Positions 1 to 9,500 of a stretch of DNA of 41,907 bases are shown here, piece after piece. A program made the position numbers and the translations under genes. The DNA is from Gloeomargaritaceae cyanobacterium C42_A2020_066 (GTDB lineage: Bacteria > Cyanobacteriota > Cyanobacteriia > Gloeomargaritales > Gloeomargaritaceae). Position 1 is the stretch's first letter, and each line of letters begins with the position of its first letter. The notes under the pieces were generated by a model. It saw only the letters and a program-made list of their open reading frames with translations, did not search any database and was not told where the DNA came from. The stretch is from NCBI GenBank assembly GCA_015272465.1, contig JACYLR010000113.1, positions 1 through 41,907 on the forward strand, written 5' to 3'.

Positions 1-81
1 TGCCCCTTATTCTGTATCACGATAAGCTCACGCAAGGCATAAATAGAGGTGCCCAATAGTCATTTCACTACATCTTTATTA

Positions 82-273
82 CTACCCATCAATGATCATC
101 ACGGCCTTAGCAGCTAGCAAGGCTGTGACAATGACCCGCATGAAAGCATAGGTATTAACCTCATAACTCTCTAGAAAGAGTGTTGCCAAAAGGACGATGT
201 AGCCAAAACCGATCAGGAAAAATATAAACAGAGATGAGAGCTTTCTGATTTCATGAGCGACTGCCTTGATCAT
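82..273 (-). CDS. Hypothetical small membrane protein (63 aa)
   Basis: ORF with two hydrophobic segments (SSLFIFFLIGFGYIVLLATLFL; VIVTALLAAKAVMII); no family recognised. Confidence 0.4.
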   Translation of the reverse strand: MIKAVAHEIRKLSSLFIFFLIGFGYIVLLATLFLESYEVNTYAFMRVIVTALLAAKAVMIIDG

Positions 274-645
274 GTGTAATCCTCCCTAAAGATATTGCGT
301 CTATGTTGGATTCCGAATCGTCCGATTTACACAACTATTCAATCTGAAGACTTTGGTAAAGAGTACCCAAATGTCCAGGAATGAGAGTATTGCAGAACTT
401 CCTGTCCCGTTGGCTTAGCACTCATTAGGCGAGGGTATAAGGTCTCTGGTGACCTCCTGCTGTGTAAAGATTTATATCCGACTAGACACTTTTGGATCAC
501 GGGAATAGCTTTCTGCATCGGCTGTTTCCTTGGGAAGATTGAGGTGCCTGAGCCTAGCGTCCATCCTAATATCTAAAAATGATGCTATCCAGCCATGTGG
601 ATTTTTTCGTTATAGCTTTGGGTATAGTAAGCGCCTCCCCCATCT

Positions 646-822
646 GTGTTGCCCCGTCAACCCAAATATCTTCTGCGCTACAGCCGTCCCCCGACCCGGC
701 CGGCCGCCGATACCCGCTGGCTAGCTGTGATTGCCTTAGCTGTAACAAGCCTCTGTTTGGGGATTGCCATGGCCAGTCTCCACAACCTCCTCGTGTTACC
801 CCCGCCCCCGCAACAGGACTGA
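646..822 (+). CDS. Possible small single-TM protein (58 aa), below ORF-track length cutoff
   Basis: GTG start; my translation MLPRQPKYLLRYSRPPTRPAADTRWLAVIALAVTSLCLGIAMASLHNLLVLPPPPQQD*, basic N-terminus then one clear TM segment; contains GGCCGGCC at 698-705. Confidence 0.4.
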   Translation: MLPRQPKYLLRYSRPPTRPAADTRWLAVIALAVTSLCLGIAMASLHNLLVLPPPPQQD

Positions 823-890
823 ACCCTAGCTGACCCCTAGGGGTCTAAACCTGTGTATTCAGTCAACCCAACTCCTTTACGGACTACAGG

Positions 891-1517
891 ATGGCAACCA
901 TGCGTCATCTCCTGCTCTCTGTCGCGTGCCTAACCAGCCTTGGTCTGGCACCGCCTGTGTTGGCCAGGGAAACGGTGATCACCGGCGAGAACGGTCGTGC
1001 GGCTACCGTCAAGACCCAGCGTACACGGGACAATCTAACCTGGACGCGCGCCCGTCAAGTTGAGGGGAGCCAAGGTCGCACAAGCAGCCGGACGCGCAGC
1101 CTCACCCGTACCGGGGATCAAAGTTGGAACAGCCAGGGACAGTGGGTCGGTTCCCAGGGGCGTACCACCTTCAGTACAGGCACCTGGACGACGAATGGCC
1201 AGGGGGGCTACACCGGCACCAGCACCGTGACAGGGCCACAGGGGATCAGCCGCGATTACCAGGTTGAAGGCCAATTCAGCCGTGACCCGGCCGGCCGCAG
1301 TTGGCGCAACACAGCTACGGTCACGAGGTCCCAAGGCCAAACTCGCACCTACAGTAGGGCTACAGATTGCGGCAATGGTCAATGCACCCGTGTCCGCACC
1401 GGAAGTACGGGCGCAACCCGCACGACAACTGCAACCGGCACCCGCCAGAGTGGCAGCCTGAGTGTCACGGGTCGCCAGGGCCAAACTCGCGCTGGAACCT
1501 ACCAACGAACACACTAG
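891..1517 (+). CDS. Secreted Gly/Ser/Thr/Gln-rich repetitive protein
   Basis: Signal peptide (MRHLLLSVACLTSLGLAPPVLA) followed by repeated QGRT / TGPQG / RTYS-like motifs. Confidence 0.65.
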   Translation: MATMRHLLLSVACLTSLGLAPPVLARETVITGENGRAATVKTQRTRDNLTWTRARQVEGSQGRTSSRTRSLTRTGDQSWNSQGQWVGSQGRTTFSTGTWTTNGQGGYTGTSTVTGPQGISRDYQVEGQFSRDPAGRSWRNTATVTRSQGQTRTYSRATDCGNGQCTRVRTGSTGATRTTTATGTRQSGSLSVTGRQGQTRAGTYQRTH

Positions 1518-1594
1518 ACCCCGTCTGACGGCGCGGGCGATTCCTCTTGAATCTTCCAGAGACCTTTCCACGTCAATACCCCTAGAGAGATTCG

Positions 1595-2092
1595 GTGAAC
1601 ACCATGAACATGAATCGGTATAGCAACGCCATCGCTTTCGCCCTGATTATCGGCCTGAGTGCGGGGAGTCTCCCGGCTTTAGCTCAAGCAACTCCCGCAG
1701 GGCCGCCGCCAGAGATGGTCAAAGCCCGCGGCCCGCTGCGGGGCATTGATCTCTCCCCGGAACAACAGGCCCGTCTGCGCCAAATCCATCAGGAAACCCG
1801 CACCCAGATCAGTGGGGTGCTAACCCCGGAACAGCGCCAGCAAACGGAGAGCCGCAGCCAGCGCTGGGACAGTTCAGCGCCCCGTGAGGGTATGCTCTGG
1901 CCCCGGATGGGGATGCGTAATCTGAACCTCAGTGAGGCCCAACGGGATCAGATCAAAACAATCATGGAGCGCTCCCGTAGCCAAGTCCAAAACCTGCTCA
2001 CCCCGGAGCAGCGCCAACAATACGAGGCAAATATTCAGTCCATGCGGCAACGGTGGGAAAACCGCAAGTCCCAGCCGCCCATGCCGCAGTAG
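1595..2092 (+). CDS. Spy/CpxP-like periplasmic protein
   Basis: Signal peptide and two LxxxQ-type repeats (LSPEQQARLRQI...LTPEQRQQ; LSEAQRDQIKTIMERSRSQVQNLLTPEQRQQYE). Confidence 0.65.
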   Translation: MNTMNMNRYSNAIAFALIIGLSAGSLPALAQATPAGPPPEMVKARGPLRGIDLSPEQQARLRQIHQETRTQISGVLTPEQRQQTESRSQRWDSSAPREGMLWPRMGMRNLNLSEAQRDQIKTIMERSRSQVQNLLTPEQRQQYEANIQSMRQRWENRKSQPPMPQ

Positions 2093-2165
2093 GATAAGCC
2101 CCGACCGGCTGAGTAAAGCGGTGACTCCAGGGTTGAGGCCACAGCCTTGGAGTACCGCAGGACAG

Positions 2166-3038
2166 CTAACCCGGAAAGACCAGAATCGGATGGAGGCTGC
2201 GCCGCAACAGTTCTCCGCTCTGGGTGGGAAAGGAGAGTTCCCAAATGCTTCCTAGATTCTTGGCGGAAATGACAATGGCACTGGCACTGACTTGACAGGC
2301 CGTATGTAGGACTTGGGTCACCGGGCTGCCCTCCCGCACCAACGTGTGCAGAGTCACGGCTGGCAGGGGCCACGCTTGGCGGATGCGGTCGAGGGCTGCC
2401 TCATTGGCGGCCCGCAACTCCTGACTGACGGCGGCCACTTCCCGCCGACTCGGTTCATCCATCACCCAAACGAGCGTGCAGATTTCCAGGGAGGGTTCAG
2501 GGGACTGCTGAGCTTGACTGAGAAACCGGGTGAGAAGGGCTTGCCCGGCCGGCCGGCCGTCGTAGGGAATCAGTAGGGAACGAAAGAGGTGCTGGCAACG
2601 GAGGGCCAGTTCATCCTGGGTAAACGTAAACAACAACTGGGGCCGGAGCACCAGAATCGGGAGCTTGACCCGCGGAGCCAAAGCTAAGGTGGTGCTACCG
2701 CCTAACTTCTCCGCCAGTAAGCTGCGTTGGGCAGCCCCCACCACCAGCAAGTCGGGTTTGACTTCCTGCACCACTTCCTGAATCACCATCTCCGGCCGGC
2801 CGGAACGAATCACCCGCTGCACCTCTAGCCCTGCCGTGTCTTCGGGCAGGCGGAGGCTATGCTCAACTTGCGCCAGGCGTTTCGTATCTTCCCGGCAGAC
2901 ACCCTCCGACTCCCAGAGGGGAACACCGTGGACAACCGTCACCTTACGTACCCCGGCGGCCCCTAGACTGGGCAGGCAGGTCAGTAAGCGAGGGAGGCCG
3001 TCCTCCAAATCCGTCGCAATTAATAGATTGTGGAACAC
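2166..3038 (-). CDS. Universal stress protein, tandem UspA-like domains
   Basis: Starts MFHNLLIATDLEDG; LLVVGAAQRSLLAEKLGGSTT; second domain RSLLIPYDGRPAGQALL. Confidence 0.75.
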   Translation of the reverse strand: MFHNLLIATDLEDGLPRLLTCLPSLGAAGVRKVTVVHGVPLWESEGVCREDTKRLAQVEHSLRLPEDTAGLEVQRVIRSGRPEMVIQEVVQEVKPDLLVVGAAQRSLLAEKLGGSTTLALAPRVKLPILVLRPQLLFTFTQDELALRCQHLFRSLLIPYDGRPAGQALLTRFLSQAQQSPEPSLEICTLVWVMDEPSRREVAAVSQELRAANEAALDRIRQAWPLPAVTLHTLVREGSPVTQVLHTACQVSASAIVISAKNLGSIWELSFPTQSGELLRRSLHPILVFPG

Positions 3039-3305
3039 GGTCTAGGCAAGCACTGTAGGGGTTTGTCTAACCAGTTGGGCGCACTCGCGTCGCTTCCCGG
3101 CGCTCTTCCAGTATCTCTTAAATAGCCCTTAGAACTGAGGGTTGCCTCTTTTTGCCCTATACCCCCGCCCCACTTGTTTCCCAGACTGAGGTTACCTTGT
3201 CGCGCCCTGTTCAAAATCCCTGGGGAGCTGCCCCCACCCCCAGATCCATTCCCGCTGGAATCCATCTGGAGACGCAGGCTGTGCGCCACCGGGGTCTTGG
3301 GGAAC

Positions 3306-3494
3306 TTACATCCCCGGCTCGAGGCCCCACTCGAACTTGAGAAAATGTTGGTACATCTTCTCGCGCATCATCATCTGCTGATAGAGCTTGACCAGGAATT
3401 CCTGGGCCTGCTCCCGGCTCATCTGCCGTACCTGATTTTCAAAGGAACGCAGGCTAAATTCCTGCTCCAGGGATAACTTGATTGACTCCTCCAT
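3306..3494 (-). CDS. nblA: NblA family phycobilisome degradation protein
   Basis: LSLEQEFSLRSFENQVRQMSREQAQEFLVKLYQQMMMREKMYQHFLKFEWGLEP matches the NblA signature. Confidence 0.92.
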   Translation of the reverse strand: MEESIKLSLEQEFSLRSFENQVRQMSREQAQEFLVKLYQQMMMREKMYQHFLKFEWGLEPGM

Positions 3495-3689
3495 GCAGTC
3501 CTCCTTGGGACGTAGGGTTCAGATGGTGCCCCCATTGTAGCAATCTGTAACAAATCATCAAGATGGCTTGACACCAGACACCTTTTGGCAGGGGTGTTGA
3601 GGGATGGGGAAAACCCGCACCCCAGGTTCCTGGGGCGGAGGAGCGTTGTGTTAGCCGTAGTTTTAACAGCCCCCCCAGGGTCGGACTGC

Positions 3690-4442
3690 TTACAACGAAC
3701 AATCCTCTGGGGTTGACCACGTCGGGGCCACCACCAGGACGGTGATGTTGTCCCGCCCTCCCTGGCTGCGGGCCGCGTCCACCAAGCTCTGGCTTGCTTC
3801 TTCTGGGGTCAGGGCGGTGGTCAGCAGATGGGCAATATCCTCATCGGTGAGTTCTTCGGTGAGGCCGTCGCTACAGAGGAGAAACCAATCCCCAGGCGCT
3901 GCGTCCAGGGCCTGAACCTTGATAGCTTCCAGATCCGGCCGGCCGAGGCACTGGGTGAGCAGGTGGCGCCAGGGATGCCAGCGCACTTGGTCGGCTTCCA
4001 GCAGACCCCGGCTGACAGCCTGGGCCACCCAGGTGTGATCCGTGGTCAGTTGCTGCAAGTGTTGGGCCTGCCAGCGGTAGAGTCGCGAGTCCCCCACATG
4101 AGCAAACCAGGCCCGGTGCTGGGTGTCAAACAGTAAAACCACAAGGGTGGTGCCCATATCCGCCATCGCGGGATAGCGCCGCTGGGTCTCTAAAATCCGG
4201 CCATTGGCCCGATAGATAGCCTGGTGTAGCCGCTCAATCGGGTCGGGTTCAGCGTCCCAGAGATGATCTAGGGTGTGGCGGGTTTCCAGCACCGCCAGTT
4301 GGCTGGCCATTTCCCCACCGGCGTGACCGCCCATTCCATCGGCGACGATAAAGTACCGGCCGGCCGGGTCGATGTAGTAGGCGTCCTCATTGTGATCCCG
4401 CACAAGACCTGTGTCAGTCAGGCCACACCAGCCAGTCACCAT
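3690..4442 (-). CDS. PP2C-type serine/threonine protein phosphatase
   Basis: RDHNEDAYYID, VADGMGGHAGGEMAS, GDSRLYRW, LLCSDGLTEELTDEDI, GRDNITVLVV motifs. Confidence 0.93.
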   Translation of the reverse strand: MVTGWCGLTDTGLVRDHNEDAYYIDPAGRYFIVADGMGGHAGGEMASQLAVLETRHTLDHLWDAEPDPIERLHQAIYRANGRILETQRRYPAMADMGTTLVVLLFDTQHRAWFAHVGDSRLYRWQAQHLQQLTTDHTWVAQAVSRGLLEADQVRWHPWRHLLTQCLGRPDLEAIKVQALDAAPGDWFLLCSDGLTEELTDEDIAHLLTTALTPEEASQSLVDAARSQGGRDNITVLVVAPTWSTPEDCSL

Positions 4443-4478
4443 GACCCCATGCCTTGAGAGAGTGAACGTGAACGCATA

Positions 4479-6161
4479 TCAAAAAAGTCGCTCTAGGGCT
4501 TCTAGGCGGCGCAGCCCCCGCCAGCCTCGCCACACTGCCAGCACAGCTAGACCCAAGGCCACAAGAGCCACCCAAGCATAGCCTCCCACCAACAAAATGG
4601 CGGCGGTGATCAGCAGGCAGCCCCCCAGCACCGCCCAGGTGGTGGCCATTTGCTGCACGCTCAGGCGTCGCATAAGCCGTTCGGTCTCTAGAGAACGGGT
4701 GCGCAACCGCAGATCGCCCCGCTCCAGCTTGGCCAGGCTGTCGTCCAGCCGCCGGGGCAAACTGAGGGCGGAATTGCTCATCTGGGCTGCTTGGCGACCG
4801 AGTTGGCCGAGGAAATCTCCCTCGGTTCCAGGGCGAGTGTCCATGAGTTGGAGAGCGAAGGGAGTAGCCACTTCGACGAAATTGAAATCTTGATCCAAGC
4901 CACGGCCAAGCCCCTCCAGGGTGGAGAAGGCTCGCATGACAAAGGTGAAGGTGGCTGGAAACCGAAAGGGTTGATCAAAGGCGATGGCATAGAGGTCTTC
5001 GCTGATCGCCGCCACGGACTGTTTGTCGAAGGGTTGCTCCAGGACGTTGTCCAGCAGGTACTGCACAGAGCGGCGCACCGGATCGAGATCCCCTTGAGGT
5101 ACGAGGGCACCTAACTCCACTAGGGCCTCGATCACCCGATCGCTGTCCCGGTCGACGATGGCAAACAGGGTGCCCAGCAGTTTGTCCCGGGTCAGGGGTT
5201 GAATCCGCCCCATCATGCCGAAGTCGTAGAAAATCAGCGCTCCCTGTGGGTCTACCGCGAGGTTGCCGGGGTGGGGATCAGCATGGAAAAAGCCGTGGTT
5301 GAGGACTTGTTCTAGGTAGGCTTGGGCACTGAGGCGCGCCAGTCGCTTCCGATCCAGGCCAGCCGCATCCAGAGCCTCGTAGTGGCTGATCTTGATGCCC
5401 GGTGCGTATTCCAGGGTAAGCACTCGCCCAGCGGAGTAGCGCCAGTAGACACGAGGCACCCGCAACCAGTCGGCATCTCGAAAGTTACGGCGAAAGGTGT
5501 CGGCGTTGCGGCCCTCATTCAGGTAGTCGATCTCTTCGTAGAGAATCCGTTGGCATTCCTCGTAGACCCCCAGCCAGTCCCGGCCCGGCCCCCAACGGGG
5601 ATGGTTCTGGAAGTAGCGGGCGATGTCCTTGACGATGGCGAGGTCAATGTCGAACAGTTGGCGCAGGCCGGGGCGCTGCACCTTGACCACCACCTCCTCA
5701 CCGCTGTGGAGTTGGGCCTTGTGCACTTGGCCGAGGCTGGCGGCAGCCAGGGGAATCGGGTCGAAGCTGCGAAAGAGTTCGGGAATCGGCCGGCCGAGGT
5801 CGGCTACCAGGATAGTCTCCACCTGGTCGTAGCTAAAGGCGGGCACCCGATCCTGAAGTTTGGCGAGTTCTTCAACGTACTCTGCTGGGAACAGGTCGGC
5901 GCGGGTGGAGAACAGTTGTCCCACCTTGATGAACGTCGGCCCCAGATCTAAGAGGGTATCGCGCACCCAGATGGCGATGCGGCGGCGGCGCTGACTCTTG
6001 CGCTCTGGGGTCGGCCGGCCGCCATAACTCCAGGACTGCTCGTAGAGCCACTGAACCGTCAGAAAGCGGAGGACAAACCCCCAGATATCAAAAGCCCGCC
6101 GCCGGCGTGAGTAGCGTTCCTGGTTCCAGCGATAAGTTTTGGCGGCGACGGGAACGGACAC
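4479..6161 (-). CDS. ABC1/AarF/UbiB family atypical kinase
   Basis: GPTFIKVGQLFSTRADLFPAEYVEEL, AAASLGQVHKAQL, GFFHADPHPGNL, FYDFGMMG. Confidence 0.93.
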   Translation of the reverse strand: MSVPVAAKTYRWNQERYSRRRRAFDIWGFVLRFLTVQWLYEQSWSYGGRPTPERKSQRRRRIAIWVRDTLLDLGPTFIKVGQLFSTRADLFPAEYVEELAKLQDRVPAFSYDQVETILVADLGRPIPELFRSFDPIPLAAASLGQVHKAQLHSGEEVVVKVQRPGLRQLFDIDLAIVKDIARYFQNHPRWGPGRDWLGVYEECQRILYEEIDYLNEGRNADTFRRNFRDADWLRVPRVYWRYSAGRVLTLEYAPGIKISHYEALDAAGLDRKRLARLSAQAYLEQVLNHGFFHADPHPGNLAVDPQGALIFYDFGMMGRIQPLTRDKLLGTLFAIVDRDSDRVIEALVELGALVPQGDLDPVRRSVQYLLDNVLEQPFDKQSVAAISEDLYAIAFDQPFRFPATFTFVMRAFSTLEGLGRGLDQDFNFVEVATPFALQLMDTRPGTEGDFLGQLGRQAAQMSNSALSLPRRLDDSLAKLERGDLRLRTRSLETERLMRRLSVQQMATTWAVLGGCLLITAAILLVGGYAWVALVALGLAVLAVWRGWRGLRRLEALERLF

Positions 6162-6172
6162 TCGGGTCGGGG

Positions 6173-6487
6173 TCAGGATAGACGATAGGTTTTCAACGTA
6201 GCCCGGAGGCGGGCCATCTCGGCTCTGAGTTCATCCAGGGCTGCCTGTAAGTCTTCCGGTCGGCCGCTTGGCGTAGGCATGGGAGCCTCGCCCTGACGGA
6301 GTTGTTGCTCCTCCCGTTCCGCTCGCTCAACCACCGTCTGACTCAGGGTACGGATGCGTTCCCGCTGTTCCGCATCCCACTTGCCGGCCGTGCTCAGGGC
6401 CTCTCCCAGGAGTTGGCTAGCTTGCTCGTAGAGGGCCTCGGCGGCAGCGCGGCCGATAAAAAAAGCTCGGAGGACGGAGTCGCTCAT
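6173..6487 (-). CDS. Conserved cyanobacterial protein, coiled-coil C-terminus (DUF6825-like)
   Basis: Within the longer track ORF; start at MSDSVLRAFFIGRAAAEALYEQASQLLGEAL, adjacent to the ABC1 kinase. Confidence 0.65.
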   Translation of the reverse strand: MSDSVLRAFFIGRAAAEALYEQASQLLGEALSTAGKWDAEQRERIRTLSQTVVERAEREEQQLRQGEAPMPTPSGRPEDLQAALDELRAEMARLRATLKTYRLS

Positions 6488-6530
6488 CGGGGTGACAGCG
6501 GACGGACAGACCGCCCAAATTATAGCTTGC

Positions 6531-9500
6531 CTATCCAGGGAAGCGGCCGGCCGGCAGTTGGGCAATGCAGGTAAAAACCTCTTGAATCGCGCGTTGCAGG
6601 GTTTCCACCAATGGCGTACAGGTCGCCCGGCTGGGGTTGGTACGGGCCAGGGTTTCCAAGTCGCGGGCCACGGCAAAGACCTGGTCGGCCCCCACGTTGG
6701 CACTGGCCCCTTTCACCTGGTGGGCTTCTTGCGCTAGGCGCGCCCAGTTTTCACTGTGGAGTGCCGTTTCCAGAGCTTGGAGCCGCGCCTCCATATCGAC
6801 CTGGTAGACCTCCAGTAACTCCGCCAGAAACTCAGGGTCAAGGCCGAGAGTGGCCTCTAGGTGCTCGAAATTAAGGGGCAGGGACGACGACATGGGAGTC
6901 TCCAGGTAGGTTTCCCAGCGGGCCAGAACGGTGGCCAGTTGATTGCGGTTGAGGGGTTTGCTCAGGTAATCGTCCATACCCACGGCCAGGCAACGGTCGC
7001 GGTCGTGGCTCATGGCGTTGGCGGTCAGGGCGATGATCACGGGGCGGCGGGGCCGGCCGGGCGGGGTGGCCTCCAGCTCCCGAATCCGCTGAGTGGTGGC
7101 ATAGCCATCCAGGATCGGCATCTGGCAGTCCATCAGAATCAGATCGATGTCCTGGGCTGCCAAATAAGCCAGCACTTCCTCGCCGTCTGTTGCTAGGGCG
7201 GCATCATAGCCCAGACTACGCAATTGACCGAGGGCCACCTTTCGGTTGGTGGGGTTGTCCTCTGCCAGGAGAATCCGCAGTGGCCGAGGGGTAGGGGGTG
7301 ACTCTGGTGGGAGCCGTTCGGAACTCGCGAGAGATGGTGCCTGCCAGAGACGCTGGAGAACGTCCTGGAGGCGATCCCGCCGCAGGGGCTTGAGGACGGC
7401 GGCGGCACAACTTGGGCAGGCATCGGTGCTGAGGGGATGGGTGAGTAGTCCCACCGCTGGCAGGGGCAGGCTATCCGTCAGCAGGACTTGCCCCTGTGGC
7501 AGGGCGACCAGGAGGGCATCGTAGCGGCCGGCCGCGAGGCGCACGCGAGCCTCTTCCACCGTCGGCACCCAGTCTCCCCGCACCTGGAGGCGGGTTAGGA
7601 GGTTGAGCACCATGCGACCACTGGAGGCATGGGGTTCCAGCACCAGCAAACGCCGGCCGACCCAGGCCAGGGTCGGTGGGGGGGCAGCACTGCTGGATTC
7701 TAGGGGTAGGGTGAACCAGAAACAGGAGCCTTGACCGGGGGTGCTCTCGACCCCAATGTAGCCGTCCATGAGGGTGACCAGTTGGCGACAGATGGCCAAA
7801 CCCAAGCCTGTACCCCCGTAACGGCGGGCTGCGGAGGCATCCACCTGGGAAAAAGGCTGAAACAGCCGCCGTTGATCGGCTACAGCAATCCCGATGCCCG
7901 TATCCTGGACGCGAAACCGGAGGACGGGGCCGGCCGGCCGCATCGCCTCAACCTGGACACTGACCTGTACCTCTCCCGTGGGCGAAAACTTAATGGCATT
8001 GCCAATCAGATTGGTAAGCACTTGACGGAGGCGGCCCCGGTCGCCGCGCACCCAAAGGGGCACCTCCGGCGGATAGTCCAGGCTGAGCGCGAGGCCCTTG
8101 CTGTGGGCACTGGGGGCCAGTAAGTCGAGGACATCTTCCAGGCAGAGGAGCAGATCAAACGCCTCTGGGGCGAGCACCATCTGCCCGGCCTCCAGTTTAG
8201 AGAGGTCGAGGATCTCGTTGATCAGCCCCAGGAGGGCCTCACCGCTGGTGATCAGGGTGTCCACAAAATCCCGTTGCTCAGGGGTCAGGGTGGTTTCCTG
8301 CAACAGGCCCGCCATCCCCAAAATGCCGTTCATTGGGGTGCGAATCTCGTGGCTGACATTGGCCAGAAACAGGGACTTGGCCTGGTTGGCCCGCTCAGCT
8401 GCTTGGCGAGCCTCCTCGAGGGCCTGGTTTTGCTCGGCCAGTTGTTGGCGTTGGAACCGCTCCTGTTCCAACAAATGGGCCTGGGCGAGGGCAATGCCCA
8501 CCTGGGCCGCCACTTCCTCCAAAAGGCTCACTTCGGCCGGCGTCCAGTCGCGACGGCTGGTTTGGTGCAGGCCGATCACGCCGTTGGTTTCCCCCTGGTA
8601 GGAGGTGCGAATCGCCATCATCGCCTTGACGTTGAGGGCGGCATAGATATGGATCACCGGATTGAGCAGGGGTTCCTGGCAGGTGTCGGAGGTAACGACC
8701 GCCTGGTTGTGGGCCAGAACAAATTGAACGTGGGGATTGCCAGTGACAGGAATGGTGTAGTGCAAGACCGACTGGCTACAGCCGCCCTCGCAATACTCGG
8801 CTACCCAGGGCAACCGCGGTGGTGGGCCGGGATCGTAGCGGTGGATGACGCAGCGACTGACCCCGAGCGCCTTGCCCAGTTGGTAGGCGGCGGTCTCGAA
8901 AATTTCCTGACTCTCTAGGCTCTGGCGAATCTGCTCCGTGATGTTTTTCAGTAAAAGGGCGCGCTGGAGGGCCTGCTGAAGTTGGTGCTCGGCTTCCTTG
9001 CGGGCGGTTATGTCGGTGAGGAGACCTCGAAAGCCTAAATAGGTTCCCTGACTATCGAAGATGGGCGTGCCACTGACCTCAACAAACACCGGCCGGCCGT
9101 CTCGGTGGTAGAGGACGGTTTCGAGGCGGGTAAAGGGAATGCGGCCGTCCAGGTAGGTCTGGAATTGGCTGTTGAGGTCATCCCCGGCCTGGGTTTTCAT
9201 CAGTCCGGCAAGGGTTTGCCCCTCAATGTCTGCTGGCCGATAGCCCAACAGCAGACGACACCCAGGACTGACGTAGGTAAACCGGCCGGCCGGGTTCCAA
9301 TCCCACACAATGTCACTGGTCAGTTCGACGAGGGCACGAAACTTGGCTTCGCTGGCCTGGAGGGTGGCTTCTGCCTGTTTGCGGGCCGTGATATCAGTCT
9401 GAGAACCGGCCATCCGGTAGGCTTGCCCATCGCCGTCACACACCGCCAGTCCCCGACAGAGCATCCATCGCCAGGTGCCATCGGCATGGGCCAGCCGGTA

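Noticed and set aside
1035-1571. 178-aa minus-strand ORF opposite the secreted repeat protein
   Set aside because: The plus strand has a signal peptide and coherent repeats; the antisense ORF is a by-product of GC-rich repetitive DNA.
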